Numbered from the stretch's first letter, positions 1 through 11,536 are shown. The stretch is 55,000 nt of DNA from Symbiodinium natans (GCA_905221605.1 CAJNDS010000875.1:1-55000); one strand, 5' to 3'. The notes: generated from the letters alone by a model not told the origin. Program-made: numbers and translations.

Positions 1-99
1 TTAGGGGGTTTAGGGGGTTTAGGGTTTAGGGTCTAGGGTTTAGGGCAGCAAGTAGAGCTTTCAGGATTAGGGTTTAGGTTTAGGGTTTAGGGTTTTCGT

Positions 100-600
100 G
101 GTACCGTATTGCGGTCCTTAATTATTCTAAGGGATTCCTACTAGTTGGGGCTTCATATTCGGGGTCGTGTATGTTCGTAAACCTCCACCTGGAACAGGCC
201 CGTTCAAATCGAGTTGGCAAATCAAACATGGGGAATGAAGGGTGTGTCGCCCGAACTTAGCCCCAAGCCCCTAGCACTGAATTTCCCAAAGTTTGCTCTC
301 GGAAGCTATGGAGGTCCCTTGAAGGGCCCTGGAAGCCTTGAACCCTAAACCCGGTTTATTTCTTGAATTTTTGCAGAGTTATGTAGGAGCTTGCTTTTTG
401 GGCCCTTTCTCTGGGTTTTTGAGGCTCCGTAACCATGATAAAATCGCCCAAAGGGACCATTTTCTAGAGAAGCCCCCGAACAGTCTTCGGACACCTCTCC
501 CTTCAATGGATGAAACCCTAATACGGGGGCCTTAATAATTAGAATAGGCTTTTGAGGGGGGGGTATTACAGTCTACTTCTAAAGCCAAAACCCTAATTCT
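100..600. other. Unique DNA, nothing recognised
   Basis: About 500 bp between the first telomeric arrays contain only a 65-codon ORF (338-535) with no recognisable protein character. Confidence 0.5.
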
Positions 601-737
601 GGGCCCTAAACCCTAAACCCTGAGGGTAATTATTCCGACCCCTAAAGTACCCCCCTTGGCAAGGGAAGTGTGCGTTCCGGGCCTTAGAACCTCGCACACT
701 TGAGGTCGGGGGCCTCTTGGGCCCTGCCCAAGTAAGA

Positions 738-905
738 GCCTTAGGGTTTAGGGTTTAGGGTTTAGCGCAGCAAGTAGAGCTTTCAGAAATTTCTGAGAGC
801 TCTACTTGCTGCCCTAAACCCTAAACCCTAAACCCTAAACCCTAAACCCTAAACCCTAAACCCTAAACCCTAAACCCTAAACCCTAAACCCTAAACCCTA
901 AAACC
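738..905. repeat. Telomeric palindrome
   Basis: TTTAGGG heptamers (about 738-765) are followed by an almost perfect 46-bp palindrome (767-812, arms of 23 bp with one mismatch, GCAGCAAGTAGAGCTTTCAG on the left arm) and then CCCTAAA heptamers (812-905). The whole block can fold into one hairpin. The left arm also occurs at 47-66 beside another TTTAGGG array. Confidence 0.85.
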
Positions 906-1306
906 CGCTGAACAAGATGCCTGAAAATGATCCTCTTCAACCCGACTAGGATGGCCCGTAAGGCCCTCTGACAAAACATTCCGGAATACCCTAAACCCTA
1001 AACCCTAAACCCTGAACCCTAAACCCTAAACCCCTTAATCCTCTTGAGAAGATATAAGAAATGCACCAAGGACCCACCTAGACAATACTGGAAAGTACGA
1101 AATATTTCCAGGGCCCACCCAGGAGAAGTTGCACGAAGCACCGTGTGATTTGCGGAGGTGCCCGGCTTGGGGTTTAGGGTTTAGGGTTTAGGGTTTAGGG
1201 TTTAGGGTTTAGGGTTTAGGGTTTAGGGTTTAGGGTTTAGGGTTTAGGGTTTAGGGTTTAGGGTTTAGGGTCTAGGGTCTAGGGTCTAGGGCTCAGGGTT
1301 TAGGGT

Positions 1307-4300
1307 TCAGCTAGCACTGGTTTGTCTCGTTGTGAAGGCTGTATGGGCGGTTTGGGGGCGGACTGCATCGTTCAGCTGACCCATGCTACGCCCTAAACCC
1401 TAAACCCTAAACCCTAAACCCTAAACCCTAAACCCTAAACCCTAAACCCTAAACCCTAAACCCTAAACCCTAAACCCTAAGGCCTAAGGCCTAAGGCCCT
1501 AAACCCTAAACCCTAAGCCCTAACACATGAACCCCCCCGACTGCCACCAAGGGACAAGCTGCCCTTCCGGGAAACTATCAGGGCACAATTGCTGGTCTCT
1601 GCCTGCCGGGGGCGTGAGCTGCGGTTTGGGGTTTAGGGTTTAGGGTTCAGCGTTTAGGGTTTAGGGTTCCTACTCATGTGGTCAGTTCTTTGAATGAGGG
1701 TCCCCGTTTTGGGTGCCCTAAATAGTAGGGGCCGTCTTAGAATAGGAACCCCAACAGTGAGCACCATTTTAGAAACAATACCATGGGACCATGTGTATAC
1801 TCCCACACCTTTTTGGCATGTCACTCGAACCACCAGCTTCACCGGAGACACGGGGCGCCAAATCTAGAAACCCCCGGCCCCAAGACCATACGTTGGGCCT
1901 ACCTGGAATGGAACGCGAGCCAGTTTGGGGGACTTCCGAAATTAGGGGTGCCTTGTTGGGGCTCCTATTCTTATAGCGGAATCCTACTATTTAGGGGACT
2001 ATGTTTGGAGTCCCTAAACCCTAAACCCTTACTAAACCCTTATGTTCGTAAACCCCCAGTTGTTTCCATGAAGTACCCACCCTAAACCCCGGTTTAGGGT
2101 TTAGGGTTTAGGTTTGGGGTTTAGGGTTTAGGGTTTAGGGCACACAGTTGCCCCAGCCAAGATGCATTCGCAGACCATGACAGAGAAGCTCGTGTGAGTC
2201 TCTGCCACAGCAACTGCGCAGCCTAAACCCTAAACCCTAAACCCTAAACCCTAAACCCTAAACCCTAAACCCTAAACCCCTAAACCCTAAACCCTAAACC
2301 CTAAACCCTGCACTCTGAAGCCCCTCAAGCCCTTGGGCACCTCCCGCGGCGTTGATTGCGAATGCTCGTCGCTTGCCCAGATGAGGTGGCAGGATTTGTA
2401 TACCGACCTGCAGGGCTTAGGGTTTAGGGTTTAGGGTTTAGGGTTTAGGGTTTAGGGTTTAGGGTTTAGGGTTTAGGGTTTAGGGTTTAGGGTTTAGGGT
2501 TTAGGGTTTAGGGTTTAGGGTTTAGGGTTTAGGGTTTAGGGACTAGTGTTTAGGATGGTTTAGGGTTCCGGGCTTCGGATGGTTTAGGGCCTCGGAAGGT
2601 GAGGCTACCTCGTTCCGAAGACCCAACCTTCCGGGGTCTTGGGGGTCTCAAGACCCCGCAGTCCCTTCATGGGGGGGGCTCCTTGAAGCTCGCCATCACC
2701 CAAACCCCAAACCCCAAACCCCAAACCCCAAACCCCAAACCCCAAACCCCAAACCCCAAACCCCAAACCCCAAACCCTAAACCCTAAACCCTAAACCCTA
2801 AACCCTAAACTCTGCAGGCAGAATCTCTGAAAGTCTTCGGGCTTCGGATGGAAGGATGCTGGTGCCTCCTGCTTCATTGTGTGCTACATGGACCCAACCC
2901 AGCCCCGAAGCAGCCCTAAACCCTAAACCCTAAACCCTAAACCCTAAACCCTAAACCCTAAACCCTAAACCCTAAACCCTCCACCCTAAACCTCCCTACC
3001 TTGTTCCCAGGCAGCACATCACCAGCTGAATGCTTGCGTAAGCATTGCGGCCGCCAAAGTCCACGACCAAGCGGCCAATGATCGGCCCCATGAATCCTGA
3101 GGAAGCAGCAGGAAGGGTTTAGGGTTTAGGGTTTAGAGTTTAGGATTTAGGATTTAGGGTTTAGGGTTTAGGGTTTAGGGTTTAGGGTTTCTATCCAAAA
3201 CCCTAAACTTGGAGGTGCATGGGTTCTTGTAAGCAGGGTAACTATGGTTACGACCTTATCTGGGGTCCTGATAACCCTACTAATAAGTATCCTTGCACCT
3301 TCAAGTAAGATCCAGGCCGAATAGGAAGCTCAGGGGTGGATGCAAGTAAGGTCGCCAGCACCCGGTCGATATAAGATTGGTTACCAGTATTCGAAACCAG
3401 GTTGCAACCGGTTGTAGCCCTCGCTACACTGCCTCCAACACTGTAGACTCTAGACTGTAGAGAAGGCCCATCTATGCCCTGAGCCCGCACGAAGCGCTTG
3501 AGTTCAGCGACGGCCGGCGGTGACAGCCACCATGTTCCACAGCTGGTAGTCTCCTTGGCCTGGGACTGCGCTCGTTGTCTTTGTGCTTTGGGGTTTTGGC
3601 GGAGAGTGCGACAGCCCTGACCCGCTCCCCAAACAGCTCTCTAGATTTTGCGGGGGCAAGGCTCGAGACGGCCCCATAAAGACTTGAGAGACTGTTGCGC
3701 TGGCCGTCTCTATCTCTCAGAGTAGCAGAGGGGTTTAGGGTTTAGGGTTTAGGGTTCAGGGTTTAGGGTTCAGGGATTGTTGTTGAGCGATTGTCAAGCT
3801 TTGGCCATGAGAGACGTTCTTAGGGGTGGTTTTGCCACGTGGGGGAAATTTGCCTATGTACAGTCTTGGTAGCCCAGGTCATCACAGAGGGCACCCTTGT
3901 TTTGGTTCGTTTCTCTATAAGCGAACCCAGAACCCAAAAAGAGGGGTGGAGGGGTACCACTACCAAGTAGTCTTCTTTTGGGGATGCCCCTAAACCCTAA
4001 ACCCTAAACCCTAAACCCTAAACCCTAAACCCTAAACCCTAAACCCTAAACCCTAAACCCCAAACCCTAAACCGTAAGTTTAACCCATGTCGGGCGGGCC
4101 CAAGGCAGAACAGGGTCGATGGAATCACTTTGCAGCACTCCTCGAGGCCCCTAGATCTCCTAAGACCTGAAGCCCTAAATCCTCAAACCCAAAACCCCTG
4201 AGCCCCAAACCCCAAATCCCTAAATCCCTATAACCCCTAATCCCTAAACCCGAAATCCCTAAAATCCCTAAAAACCCTAAAATCCCTAAAGTCCCCAAAA

Positions 4301-4653
4301 TCCCTAAAATCCCTAAATCCCTAAAATCCCTAAATCCCTAAAATCCCTAAAATCCCTCAAATCCCTCAAATCCCTAAACCCCTAAAACCCTAAAATCCCT
4401 AGAGTCCCTACAATCCCTCATATCCCCAAACCCTAAACCCTAAACCCTAAACCCTAAGCCCTGAACACGAAACCCTAAACCCTAAACCCTAAACCCTAAA
4501 CCCTAAACCCTAAACCCTAAACCCTAAACCCTAAACCCTAAACCCTAAACCCTAAACCCCGCCGAGGTTCTGAAGGAGGTGCCTTCTTTGGCGGCTCGCG
4601 TGCCCCATCCCTGCGAGATGCCGTTGGCCACGGTTCCACCTGCTTGTAGCTGT
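1307..4653 (-). CDS. Spliced gene, C-terminal eight exons with stop (unrecognised, possible membrane transporter)
   Basis: Eight minus-strand islands join in phase: 4653-4558, 4150-4085, 3715-3531, 3096-3000, 2407-2307, 2213-2146, 1618-1527 and 1385-1307. Each follows an AG and is followed by a GT. Donors include GTTTAGGG (after 4558 and 2307), GTTAAAC, GTGGCT, GTAGGG, GTGTGC and GTGTTA. The join runs for about 260 codons to a TGA at 1309-1307. The 3096-3000 exon reads FMGPIIGRLVVDFGG, which resembles the loop-2 signature of major-facilitator transporters. The 2213-2146 exon includes FSVMVCECILAGAT, which is hydrophobic. The 3715-3531 exon is a long basic, hydrophilic loop. Introns are dominated by telomeric heptamers. 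A 46-nt exon at 4830-4785 would also fit in phase upstream. Family assignment is weak; the exon chain itself is the stronger claim. Confidence 0.55.
1386..1526 (-). other. Last intron, telomeric heptamers only
   Basis: The sense strand starts GTGTTAGGGCTTAGGG, runs through TTTAGGG units interrupted by three CCTTAGG units, and ends GCGTAG. The flanking exons join in phase, two bases plus one, directly into the final exon with its TGA. Confidence 0.5.
2214..2306 (-). other. Intron made of telomeric heptamers
   Basis: In the sense (minus) direction the 93-nt interval starts GTTTAGGG, continues as TTTAGGG heptamers with one extra G, and ends TTTAGGCTGCGCAG. The exons on either side join in phase (one base plus two bases). 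It is short for an intron and has no other sequence. Confidence 0.5.
2698..2777. repeat. CCCCAAA variant array
   Basis: About eleven consecutive CCCCAAA units (TTTGGGG on the other strand) directly abut five normal CCCTAAA units (2778-2810). The T-to-C change is uniform across the block, which indicates local copying of a variant unit. Confidence 0.85.
3207..3306. mobile_element. Fold-back (MITE-like) element
   Basis: The terminal arms ACTTGGAGGTGCATGGGTTC and its imperfect complement (ending CACCTTCAAGT) enclose about 60 bp containing a second pair, GTAACTATGGTTAC. It belongs to the ACTTGGAGGTTCATGGGTAC family seen many times in the window. No coding sequence is present. Confidence 0.65.
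4170..4430. repeat. Degenerate TCCCTAAAA-type array
   Basis: About 260 bp of imperfect units such as TCCCTAAAA and TCCCTAAA, with unit lengths of 7-9 bp, run into a regular CCCTAAA array. It looks like decayed telomeric DNA. Confidence 0.75.
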
Positions 4654-5155
4654 CTCAAGGAGAATGGGGTTTAGGGTTTAGGGCTTAGGGCTTTTAGGGC
4701 TTATGGGGCTTATAGGGCTTATAGGGCTTAGGGTTTAAGGTTCAGGGTTTAGGGTTGAGAGATCTAGGCTGCAAGATCCTTTACAAGCCACGCCGCCCCG
4801 GGCATGTGCCAGGGGCCGACGTCCCCGTGTCTTAGCTTAGGCCGGGGTTGGTGGACATGTGCCTGGATGCCAGGCAAGTGCCCTGTATCCTTATAAGACC
4901 GGAACCTCCCCACATCCTAAAGCCTCTGAAACCAAACCGTAAAAGCCCTCAATGGCCTAAGACTTCCTAAGCCCAAAGCCCTAACCGCAAAACACCCAAC
5001 ATGCTACAGGACCCTAAGCCCGAAACCCTAACCCTAAACCCTAAACCCTAAGCCCTAAGCCCTAAGCCCTAAACCCTGAACCTAAACCCTAAACCCTAAA
5101 CCCTAAATCCTTTTCGCCGCCCCTGCGGCCGCCCGGCGTGAGGGCTGCTGCTCAC

Positions 5156-5314
5156 GTTTTGGGGGTTGAGTGTTCGGGCCATAGGTCTGCCTGAAGGCTC
5201 CAATGTAGCCTTCCTGGGTTTGGCTATAGGGGATTTGTAAAGAGGTACAACATCGGAGGCTTTGGGCAAGATCCTATAAAACCCGGCCGCCCTGGAGTGA
5301 GTATGTGCCTGCCA
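5156..5314 (-). CDS. Exon-like island
   Basis: An open frame of 53 codons lies between an AG acceptor (TTGCAG) and a canonical GTGAGC donor. It begins WQAHTHSRAAGFYRILPKAS and is basic and soluble. Phase 0 is the only frame open throughout. Its junctions with the neighbouring islands were not resolved, so its place in the gene is uncertain. Confidence 0.35.
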
Positions 5315-5425
5315 CTGCAAAAGCCCAGCCCTAAAATCCCCTAAACCCTAAACCCTAAACCCTAAACCCTAAACCCTACGCCCTGAATGCCCTAAGACTT
5401 CCTAAGCCACCCAAAGCCCTACTTC

Positions 5426-5533
5426 TACTTGGAGGTTCATGGTACTTAGTAACCCAACCATATCTGTACTTATAACCCAACTAGAACCCTATTAGGGTAC
5501 TTAGGGGGCTTACTAAGTACCCTGGACCTTCAG
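5426..5533. mobile_element. Fold-back (MITE-like) element
   Basis: It has a left arm TACTTGGAGGTTCATGGTAC and a diverged right arm (CTAAGTACC...GGACCTTCAGG). It is the same family as the elements at 3207 and 31878, more decayed on the right. Confidence 0.5.
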
Positions 5534-5937
5534 GTCCCCCCCCCCACCCCCATGAAGGTACAACATAGGAGTGTTTGGGTACTTTCCTAAACCCTAAACC
5601 CTAAACCCTAAACCCTAAAGCCTAAACCCTAAACCCTAACATAAGCACCAAAGCTGGCAGGGTTGTTCTCTTGGGAAGTGCCAGGGTCCTACAGCTGTGG
5701 CTTCTCAAAATCTCGCCTTGGTTCTTGGTTTCGCCACAGGGTTCCCCCTTACAACTCGGATGCTACGGGTACCTTTCGAAAGAAGTCGAGGACTCACAGG
5801 GATGAGGGTTCATAGGGTTAAGATTCCCTAAGCAAGAGCCCTAAACCCTAAACCCTAAACCCTAAACCCTAAACCCTAAACCCTAAACCCTAAACCCTAA
5901 ACCCTAAACCCTAAACCCTAAACCCTAAACCCTAAAC

Positions 5938-6030
5938 CCCCCACAAACCCCGAGCCTGTGTAGATGATCGCGTCGGCTGCGAGAAGGGTCCACGCCTTGG
6001 CGTGGCCTGCCGAACGTGGAGCGTACCGAG
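5938..6030 (-). CDS. Exon-like island, hydrophobic
   Basis: It follows an AAG acceptor and is followed directly by GTTTAGGG, the first heptamer of a CCCTAAA (plus-strand) array. One frame reads AGHAKAWTLLAADAIIYTGS, which looks like a membrane helix. It is flanked by CCCTAAA on the left and TTTAGGG on the right, the usual arrangement around islands here. The other two frames are also open, so the frame is provisional. Confidence 0.4.
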
Positions 6031-6290
6031 CTTGGGTAGGCTTAGGGGTCCTATAGGGTTTAGGGTTTAGGGTCTAGGGTTTAGGGGTGAAGAAACATGT
6101 TTAACAGGGCCCCAGAAGGGCCACATAGGGTATTAAGGGCAAGAAAAAAACAAAGTTCTAGTCAAACCTACCTGAGTGAAGGTGGGAGGGTTCAGGGCTC
6201 AGGGTTTACCTTCAGGGATGAAAGCCTATTTACACGAACCCCCTAAGGCTTAAGCAAGGGCTATTGTGGCCTTAATCTTGGGTCGGGTAC

Positions 6291-6402
6291 GGTAGGTGAT
6301 CCACAGCCTTTGCTGCTCCACTGGCGAACTTCTCTTCGTCTGCTGAGGTACCGAACCTCCTCTCGTTGCATTTCTCCCGGGTAGCCTTTGCGAAGTTACC
6401 CA
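6291..6402 (-). CDS. Exon-like island, hydrophilic
   Basis: A frame reading GNFAKATREKCNERRFGTSA, then an acidic/basic stretch, lies after TAAG and before GTACCC. It is strongly protein-like and soluble. The adjacent 6,410-6,890 unique stretch also has long open frames on the minus strand, but I could not place splice sites there. Confidence 0.4.
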
Positions 6403-6892
6403 CTTAGAGCCCTACTTGCTAAGGAACCTCCAAGTGAGCTGGGCACTTCTTTCTGAGAGCTGGTCTCTCACTGAGCCGGCTCTTGCCTGGCTTCGTGCAC
6501 TCTGCCCAGCCAGAATGTCGAGGATGCTTTATCTAGTTCGACAGCTTTTCCTGTCTCCTCCTCTCGTTTTACTTTACTGCCTTCCCTGTTCGCTTGCTTC
6601 CCAGACCCGCGGTCCTGCGAGCAGGTACAAGGCAAGGGGGGACAAATAGATGACAGCCAGCTGCCCGCGAGAAGGACTTTCGTGCCGATCGGAACCTAAA
6701 TGGCCGAGCGGCTCCCACGACATCTGGGCTTGGAGCTCCCTTGTGTCACGCACCAGACCGAGACGTTCTGCAAGGAGCGCGCAGCCGCGATCCGCGGCTC
6801 TTTTCTGAGGGCAGCGATGCCCTGCGCAGAAGGTGGCCGAGCTTGAGGTAACGGTTGCTTACGCGAAGGGCATCCTTGAAAGCTCTGGATTC

Positions 6893-7017
6893 CAGGATGG
6901 GCTACGAGGCCTTAAAATCCTCATAATGAACCCCAATCTAGGGCCTTTTATAAGGGATTATAGGGTATAATCATAAAGGGCCTTTTAAGGGATTATAGGG
7001 TATAGTAGCCCATCCTG
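6893..7017. mobile_element. Second fold-back family member
   Basis: The perfect 13-bp ends CAGGATGGGCTAC and GTAGCCCATCCTG enclose direct repeats of AAGGGATTATAGGGTATA. The sequence is unrelated to the ACTTGGAGG family. No ORF is present. Confidence 0.55.
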
Positions 7018-7297
7018 AAGAGCTCTCAGCGCAAGGAAGCTGCGCTTTTGCGGAGTTCGCAGGATCGGATCACCCCAAAATGTGTCATTCCGTGCCGTGA
7101 AAAAACACCCTACACCCCACACCCTACACCCCAAACCCTAAACCCTAAACCCTAAACCCTGAACCCTAAACCCTAAACCCTAAACCCTAAACCCTAAACC
7201 CTAAACCCTAAACCCTAAACCCTAAACCCTAAACCCTAAACCCTAAACCCTAAACGACCAAGGCTGGAAAAAAAACACCTAAAAGAACGCCCGATAC

Positions 7298-7359
7298 TTA
7301 AGTTGGCCTCGGCAAGCCCTCTGGCCTCTTGAGCCCAATGAATGCGAACCTCAGCCTTC
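7298..7359 (-). CDS. Exon-like island
   Basis: KAEVRIHWAQEARGLAEANL is read between an AAG acceptor and a GTATCG donor. It is flanked by a CCCTAAA array on the left and a TTTAGGG array on the right. Its phase does not match the 7594-7517 island, so one of the two, or an unseen exon, is mis-set. Confidence 0.35.
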
Positions 7360-7516
7360 CTTGTAGACTTAGAGTTTAGGGTTTAGGGTTTAGGGTCTAG
7401 GGTTTAGGGTTTAGGGTTTAGGGTCCAAGGTCTAGGGTTTAGGGTTTAGGGTTTAGGGTTTGGGCCTACTCTGCGCCCTAGAACTCTGATGAAATCCGTC
7501 CACACACCCCCTAAAC

Positions 7517-7594
7517 CGCCTTCATCGAAGAGGAAGCTGCAGCCAACAATCGCCGAGGCGGCCGCTAGGAAGAACAGCGTCGACTCCTCTGAGG
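7517..7594 (-). CDS. Exon-like island, membrane helix
   Basis: It starts after GAAG and ends before GTTTAGGG. The frame SEESTLFFLAAASAIVGCSF is a clear hydrophobic helix. The plus strand of the same DNA also has an open frame beginning MKSVHTPPKPPS. I prefer the minus strand because of the splice signals and the strand of the neighbouring islands. Confidence 0.4.
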
Positions 7595-8085
7595 CTTCAA
7601 GGCTTCTGGGGGGGCGGGGGGCTGGGGGTTCTGGGGGGGGGGGGGGGGGGGGGGGGCTTTTTGGGTTCAGGGGCCCCTGAAGATCAACACTGCCATCTGT
7701 TCCGGGGTTTAAACCCTAGACGGCTCTTAATCTCATAGTTCGCCCAAGACCAAAGCCACAAACCCCAACAACAAGTGTCCCAAAAGGTCTCGAAGCATCA
7801 CAAGGACCAGGAGGGTGTGTCCAAAATGGCCAGGAGAGGCCCCCCCCAAACAAAACAACAAAGTCCGAAAGACACATCAAAACGGCACGAAGGTTCCAAA
7901 AGGACAGAGCCAGCGACCTGGGTTTAGCGTTTAGGGCTTCGGATTGAACAAGCTCAAGCACGCGAGCCTCATAGCCAACTGAGCTTAAACCGTAAATCCT
8001 AAACCCCAAGCCCTGAACCCCGAACCCCGAACCTCGAACCCTGAACCGTGAACCCTAAACCCGAAACCCTAAACCCTAAACCCTA

Positions 8086-9640
8086 GCGTCGGCATGTTGA
8101 CAGTAGAGCCCAGAGCCCGGGGGGGCGTAAGGCTTTAGGGCTTCGCAGAGTTTGTTAAAATGGGATGAGAGTTCAAGGTTTCAGGCCTCAGGTTTGAGGT
8201 CTCAGGGTTTAAGGTTTAGGGTTTGGGGTTTAGGGTTTAGGGCAAGCCAAGAAGGCTAAGCCTTAAACCGTGAACCTTGAACCTTGTGGGCCTTTAGAGA
8301 CTGTCGGCCTGCAGTAAGAGGGAGGTGGCTGGGTGAAAGAGACAGGGGTTTAGTGTTCAGGGCTTAGGGTTTAGGTTTCAGGGTTTAGGGTTTAGGGCTA
8401 GGGTTTCGAGGGCTACGGTTAAGCGTTCAGGCACTCTTTGCGGCCACACCCGACACCCGACACCCGAAACCCGACACCCGAAGCCCCAAACCCCAAACCC
8501 TTAACATCTCCGAGGCTTAACGGGGCGGATTTGTGGCTATCGCACTTGGAAGCTCCTTGAGGTAGCCAGCCTGTACCTTCAGGGGTTTAGGGTTTAGGGT
8601 TTAGGGTTTAGGGTTTCGGGTTTCGGACTTAGGGTTCAAGGGTCAGGGCTGAGGGTTTAGGGTTTGGGGGTTTCAGGTCTAGGATTTACGGGTTTAGCAA
8701 GGGTGCCTATCTAGAATCTTATGACAATGGATATCTGGGGCCGCTTTGAATCTGGATGTAGGTTATACGAGCCTGGCTCTGCCATTCGGTGGTTTCGTAG
8801 CTGTTTAGGGGTTTAAGGGTGAAGTTGTGGCAAACATTTAGGCTCCCACTCTGCAAGGATCATGCAATGGTCCTTCACGCTGACTCGTAAGCCCTAAAAA
8901 GCCCTAAGACCAGAAACCCTCAACGCTATATACACCCCCCAACACGCCCATACTCCCTACGCCCTTAGAGCCCTACTTTTGTAGGTTGCACCTGCGGGAC
9001 TGTTTGAATGTGCGGGCTTAGGGGTTGGGATTTTGGGAGCTCAGGGGTGTAGAGCCCTAAACCCCCAAACCCCATGGGCCAAAACCAATGAACTGCGACG
9101 TGGACTCCTATTCTCCCCTTAGAACCATAATAAACACAGCATTTTTAATATCCTCTTGGGTTTTATACGAACAAAAATACAAACCAAAGGGGGATATAGA
9201 CTCCGCATCTCCGCAACTGTCGGCTTTGTGCGGCCGGGTTGCCACGGCCATGGAGATCAAGGCAACAACGATGCCCAGCGAGCAAACCTTGCGAATAGGC
9301 AGGGCTCAGAGAATAAGATGAAGCGGAACCCTCGTTTCATGGAACGCAGGGGAACTGACAGATTTGGAGTGTTCTTCTCCAGGCGACTTGGAGACGATGC
9401 TAGACAAGTGGGAGCGGAGAGTGTTCTCGACGAGGTCCACAGTGTCAAGCGGAACCTAAAGCCCCAAACCCTGTACGCAATTCCAATACCTGAAATCCTG
9501 CATCCTATGCTGGCTCCAACGTGATCTGTCACCCGGATCGTGCTCAGGGCTGCAGGCTCCATGAACCACTCTAACCCAGAAACCCGAAAATCCCTGGGCC
9601 CTAAACCCTAAGCCCGAACCCTATACCCTAATCTCACCAG
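8086..9640. other. Mostly unique DNA with degenerate telomeric fragments
   Basis: Short, mutated heptamer runs occur (8200-8245, 8345-8400, 8582-8640). The 9,088-9,560 part has overlapping open frames on both strands without a convincing product. CGACACCCGAAACCCGACAC-type units occur near 8448-8490. Confidence 0.4.
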
Positions 9641-9753
9641 AGTTTAGGGTTTGTTTATGGTAACGCAAAGCCCTCTACTAAGGCCCACACCGCTGTGAAG
9701 CAGATGCCGCTGTAGTAGGGATCCTGGTATGCGGCGCTTAAAATATTCTTAAT

Positions 9754-9886
9754 CGAAGGTTCATGGCCCCTAGAAGTAGGGTGACAAGACCCCCCGCCCC
9801 CGCCCAGATAAAGATATCACCACATACTTTTAAAAGTTGTTCTGCTTGTAACCTCAGTTTACTATGACTGACAATGAACCTCTAAG
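9754..9886. mobile_element. Fold-back (MITE-like) element
   Basis: The arms CGAAGGTTCATGG and TGAACCTCTAAG enclose about 105 bp. It lies 28 bp from a second member of the family (9914). Confidence 0.45.
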
Positions 9887-9913
9887 CGGGGATCTCATAC
9901 CCAAATTAAGCCC

Positions 9914-10063
9914 TACTTGGAGGTTCATGGGTACTGATAAGCAGGGTTAGAAGAAGGATCATTACATGGTCATAACCTTCTTTAGGGCACTTATAAACCC
10001 TATTTATCAGTACCCCTAAACACCCAAACCTAGACCAAGAAAAAGGCCATGAACCTTCAAGCA
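9914..10063. mobile_element. Fold-back (MITE-like) element with insertion
   Basis: The left arm TACTTGGAGGTTCATGGGTA pairs with a right arm split by about 30 bp (ATCAGTACCC, then CATGAACCTTCAAG). The right end (AAAAAGGCCATGAACCTTCA) is duplicated at about 10140-10162, next to a CCCTAAA array. Confidence 0.55.
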
Positions 10064-10378
10064 AGCCCTAAACCCTAAGCCCTAAACCCTAAACCCTGAA
10101 CCCTAAACCCTAAACCCTAAACCCCCAAACCTAGACCTAGAAAAAGGCCATGAACCTTCAAGTAAGCCCGTAAGCCCGCTTCCTGGGAGGACTCTTGAAA
10201 CCCTGCGACAGAATCCTCAACCAGGAAGGCCAAGGGTCTGACGTAGGATTTGGGGTTGAGGGTTTAGGGCCAGCGTTTAGGGTTTAGGGTTTAGGGTTTA
10301 GGGTTTAGGGCTAGGGCCAGGTTTAGGGTTTAGGGCTTCGGGTTCAGGGCTCAGGCGCTTGGGCTCCCCAGAGCCTAC

Positions 10379-10451
10379 TTTGCTTCCCCGAGGCGCCCAG
10401 CCATAGAAGACCTCCAGCATCATGAGTGTCGACACCTCCACCGCCGCCAGC
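10379..10451 (-). CDS. Exon-like island, membrane helix
   Basis: After a CAAG acceptor one base precedes 24 open codons beginning LAAVEVSTLMMLEVFYGWAP, ending at a GTAGGC donor. The segment is hydrophobic. It is flanked by TTTAGGG on both sides, unlike most islands. Its start phase does not match the 11656-11537 exon directly, so an exon between them is missing. Confidence 0.4.
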
Positions 10452-10948
10452 CTTGGTTAGGGCTTTAGGGTTTAGGGTTTAGGGTTTAGGGTTTAGGGTT
10501 TAGGGTTTAGGGTTTAGGGTTTAGGGTTTAGGGTTTAGGGTGTAGGGTTTAGGGTTTAGGGTTTGGGTTTCGGGTTTAGGGCCACTTTAGGGTTTAGGGG
10601 TTTAGGGCTTTGAGTCTAGTCCCACGTTGGGTCTCTATCTCGTCCTAAACCCTGTTTAGACTTTCAGGGCGTAAGTGTGATAATATGTATGACGTGTGTC
10701 CAAACGACTCCATACATTCGGTCCGCCCGCTTATGCCAAAACACCTTGCACCCTCATCCACCCCTCCCCCCCCCAAAAAAAAAAAAAAAAAAAAAACAAT
10801 CTGAACCCAAGAGTCGAAAGGGACACCCATTCGGCCAAAAAACGTTTCGACCAAAGCATCTTGGTCACGACTTTCGGCCAAGACTTTGTTGTGGCCCAAA
10901 GCCTACAAACTATGCTTTTCCAGGGACCTACTTGATCCCTGGGAGCAT

Positions 10949-11142
10949 ACCTGAAGATTCATGGGAACGTATATAGTGCCCTAAGTAGGGTTAGAAACTC
11001 TAAAGCCCTACTTCTACGGTCACTTCTCCAAACTATGGCCCCTTTTGAGGTTGCTATGAAAAGGCGGCCCCTAATATCTAGGGTACCCAACAACCATAAT
11101 AATTGCGAGAACTGACCATATGTGCCCATGAACCTCCAAGTA
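10949..11142. mobile_element. Fold-back (MITE-like) element
   Basis: The arms ACCTGAAGATTCATGGGAAC and TGTGCCCATGAACCTCCAAG lie 150 bp apart. The interior includes CCCTAAGTAGGGTTAG, typical of the family. Confidence 0.45.
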
Positions 11143-11536
11143 CACCCTGAACCCTAAACCCCTAAACCCCTAAACCCTAAACCCCTAAAACCCTGAAACC
11201 CTAAACCCCTGAAACCCTAAACCCCTAAAAAACCTTAAACCCTATAACCCTGAAACCCCTAAAACCCTAAAACCCTAAACCCTAAACCCGTGAGTAGTGT
11301 TGGCTTCTCGGGCCCTTCCGGCTTCTGTCATAGGGGATAGGATTAGGGGGAGCCTTGGGGATATAGACCCTCTGAATGAAGTCCCTGTTTAAGAGACCCT
11401 GAAGAGGGTTAAGAAGGGTTCCCTGTTGAGGGTCCCCCTTATCCTACCTTGAACCCTAAGCCCTAAGCCCTAAGCCCTAAGCCCTAAGCCCTAAACCCTA
11501 AACCCTAAACTCTAAACCCTAAACCCTAAACCCTAC

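Noticed and set aside
1-110. True chromosome end at the start of the window
   Set aside because: The TTTAGGG run is short and irregular, and on the left end a telomere should read CCCTAAA on the plus strand. Arrays continue in both orientations for 47 kb.
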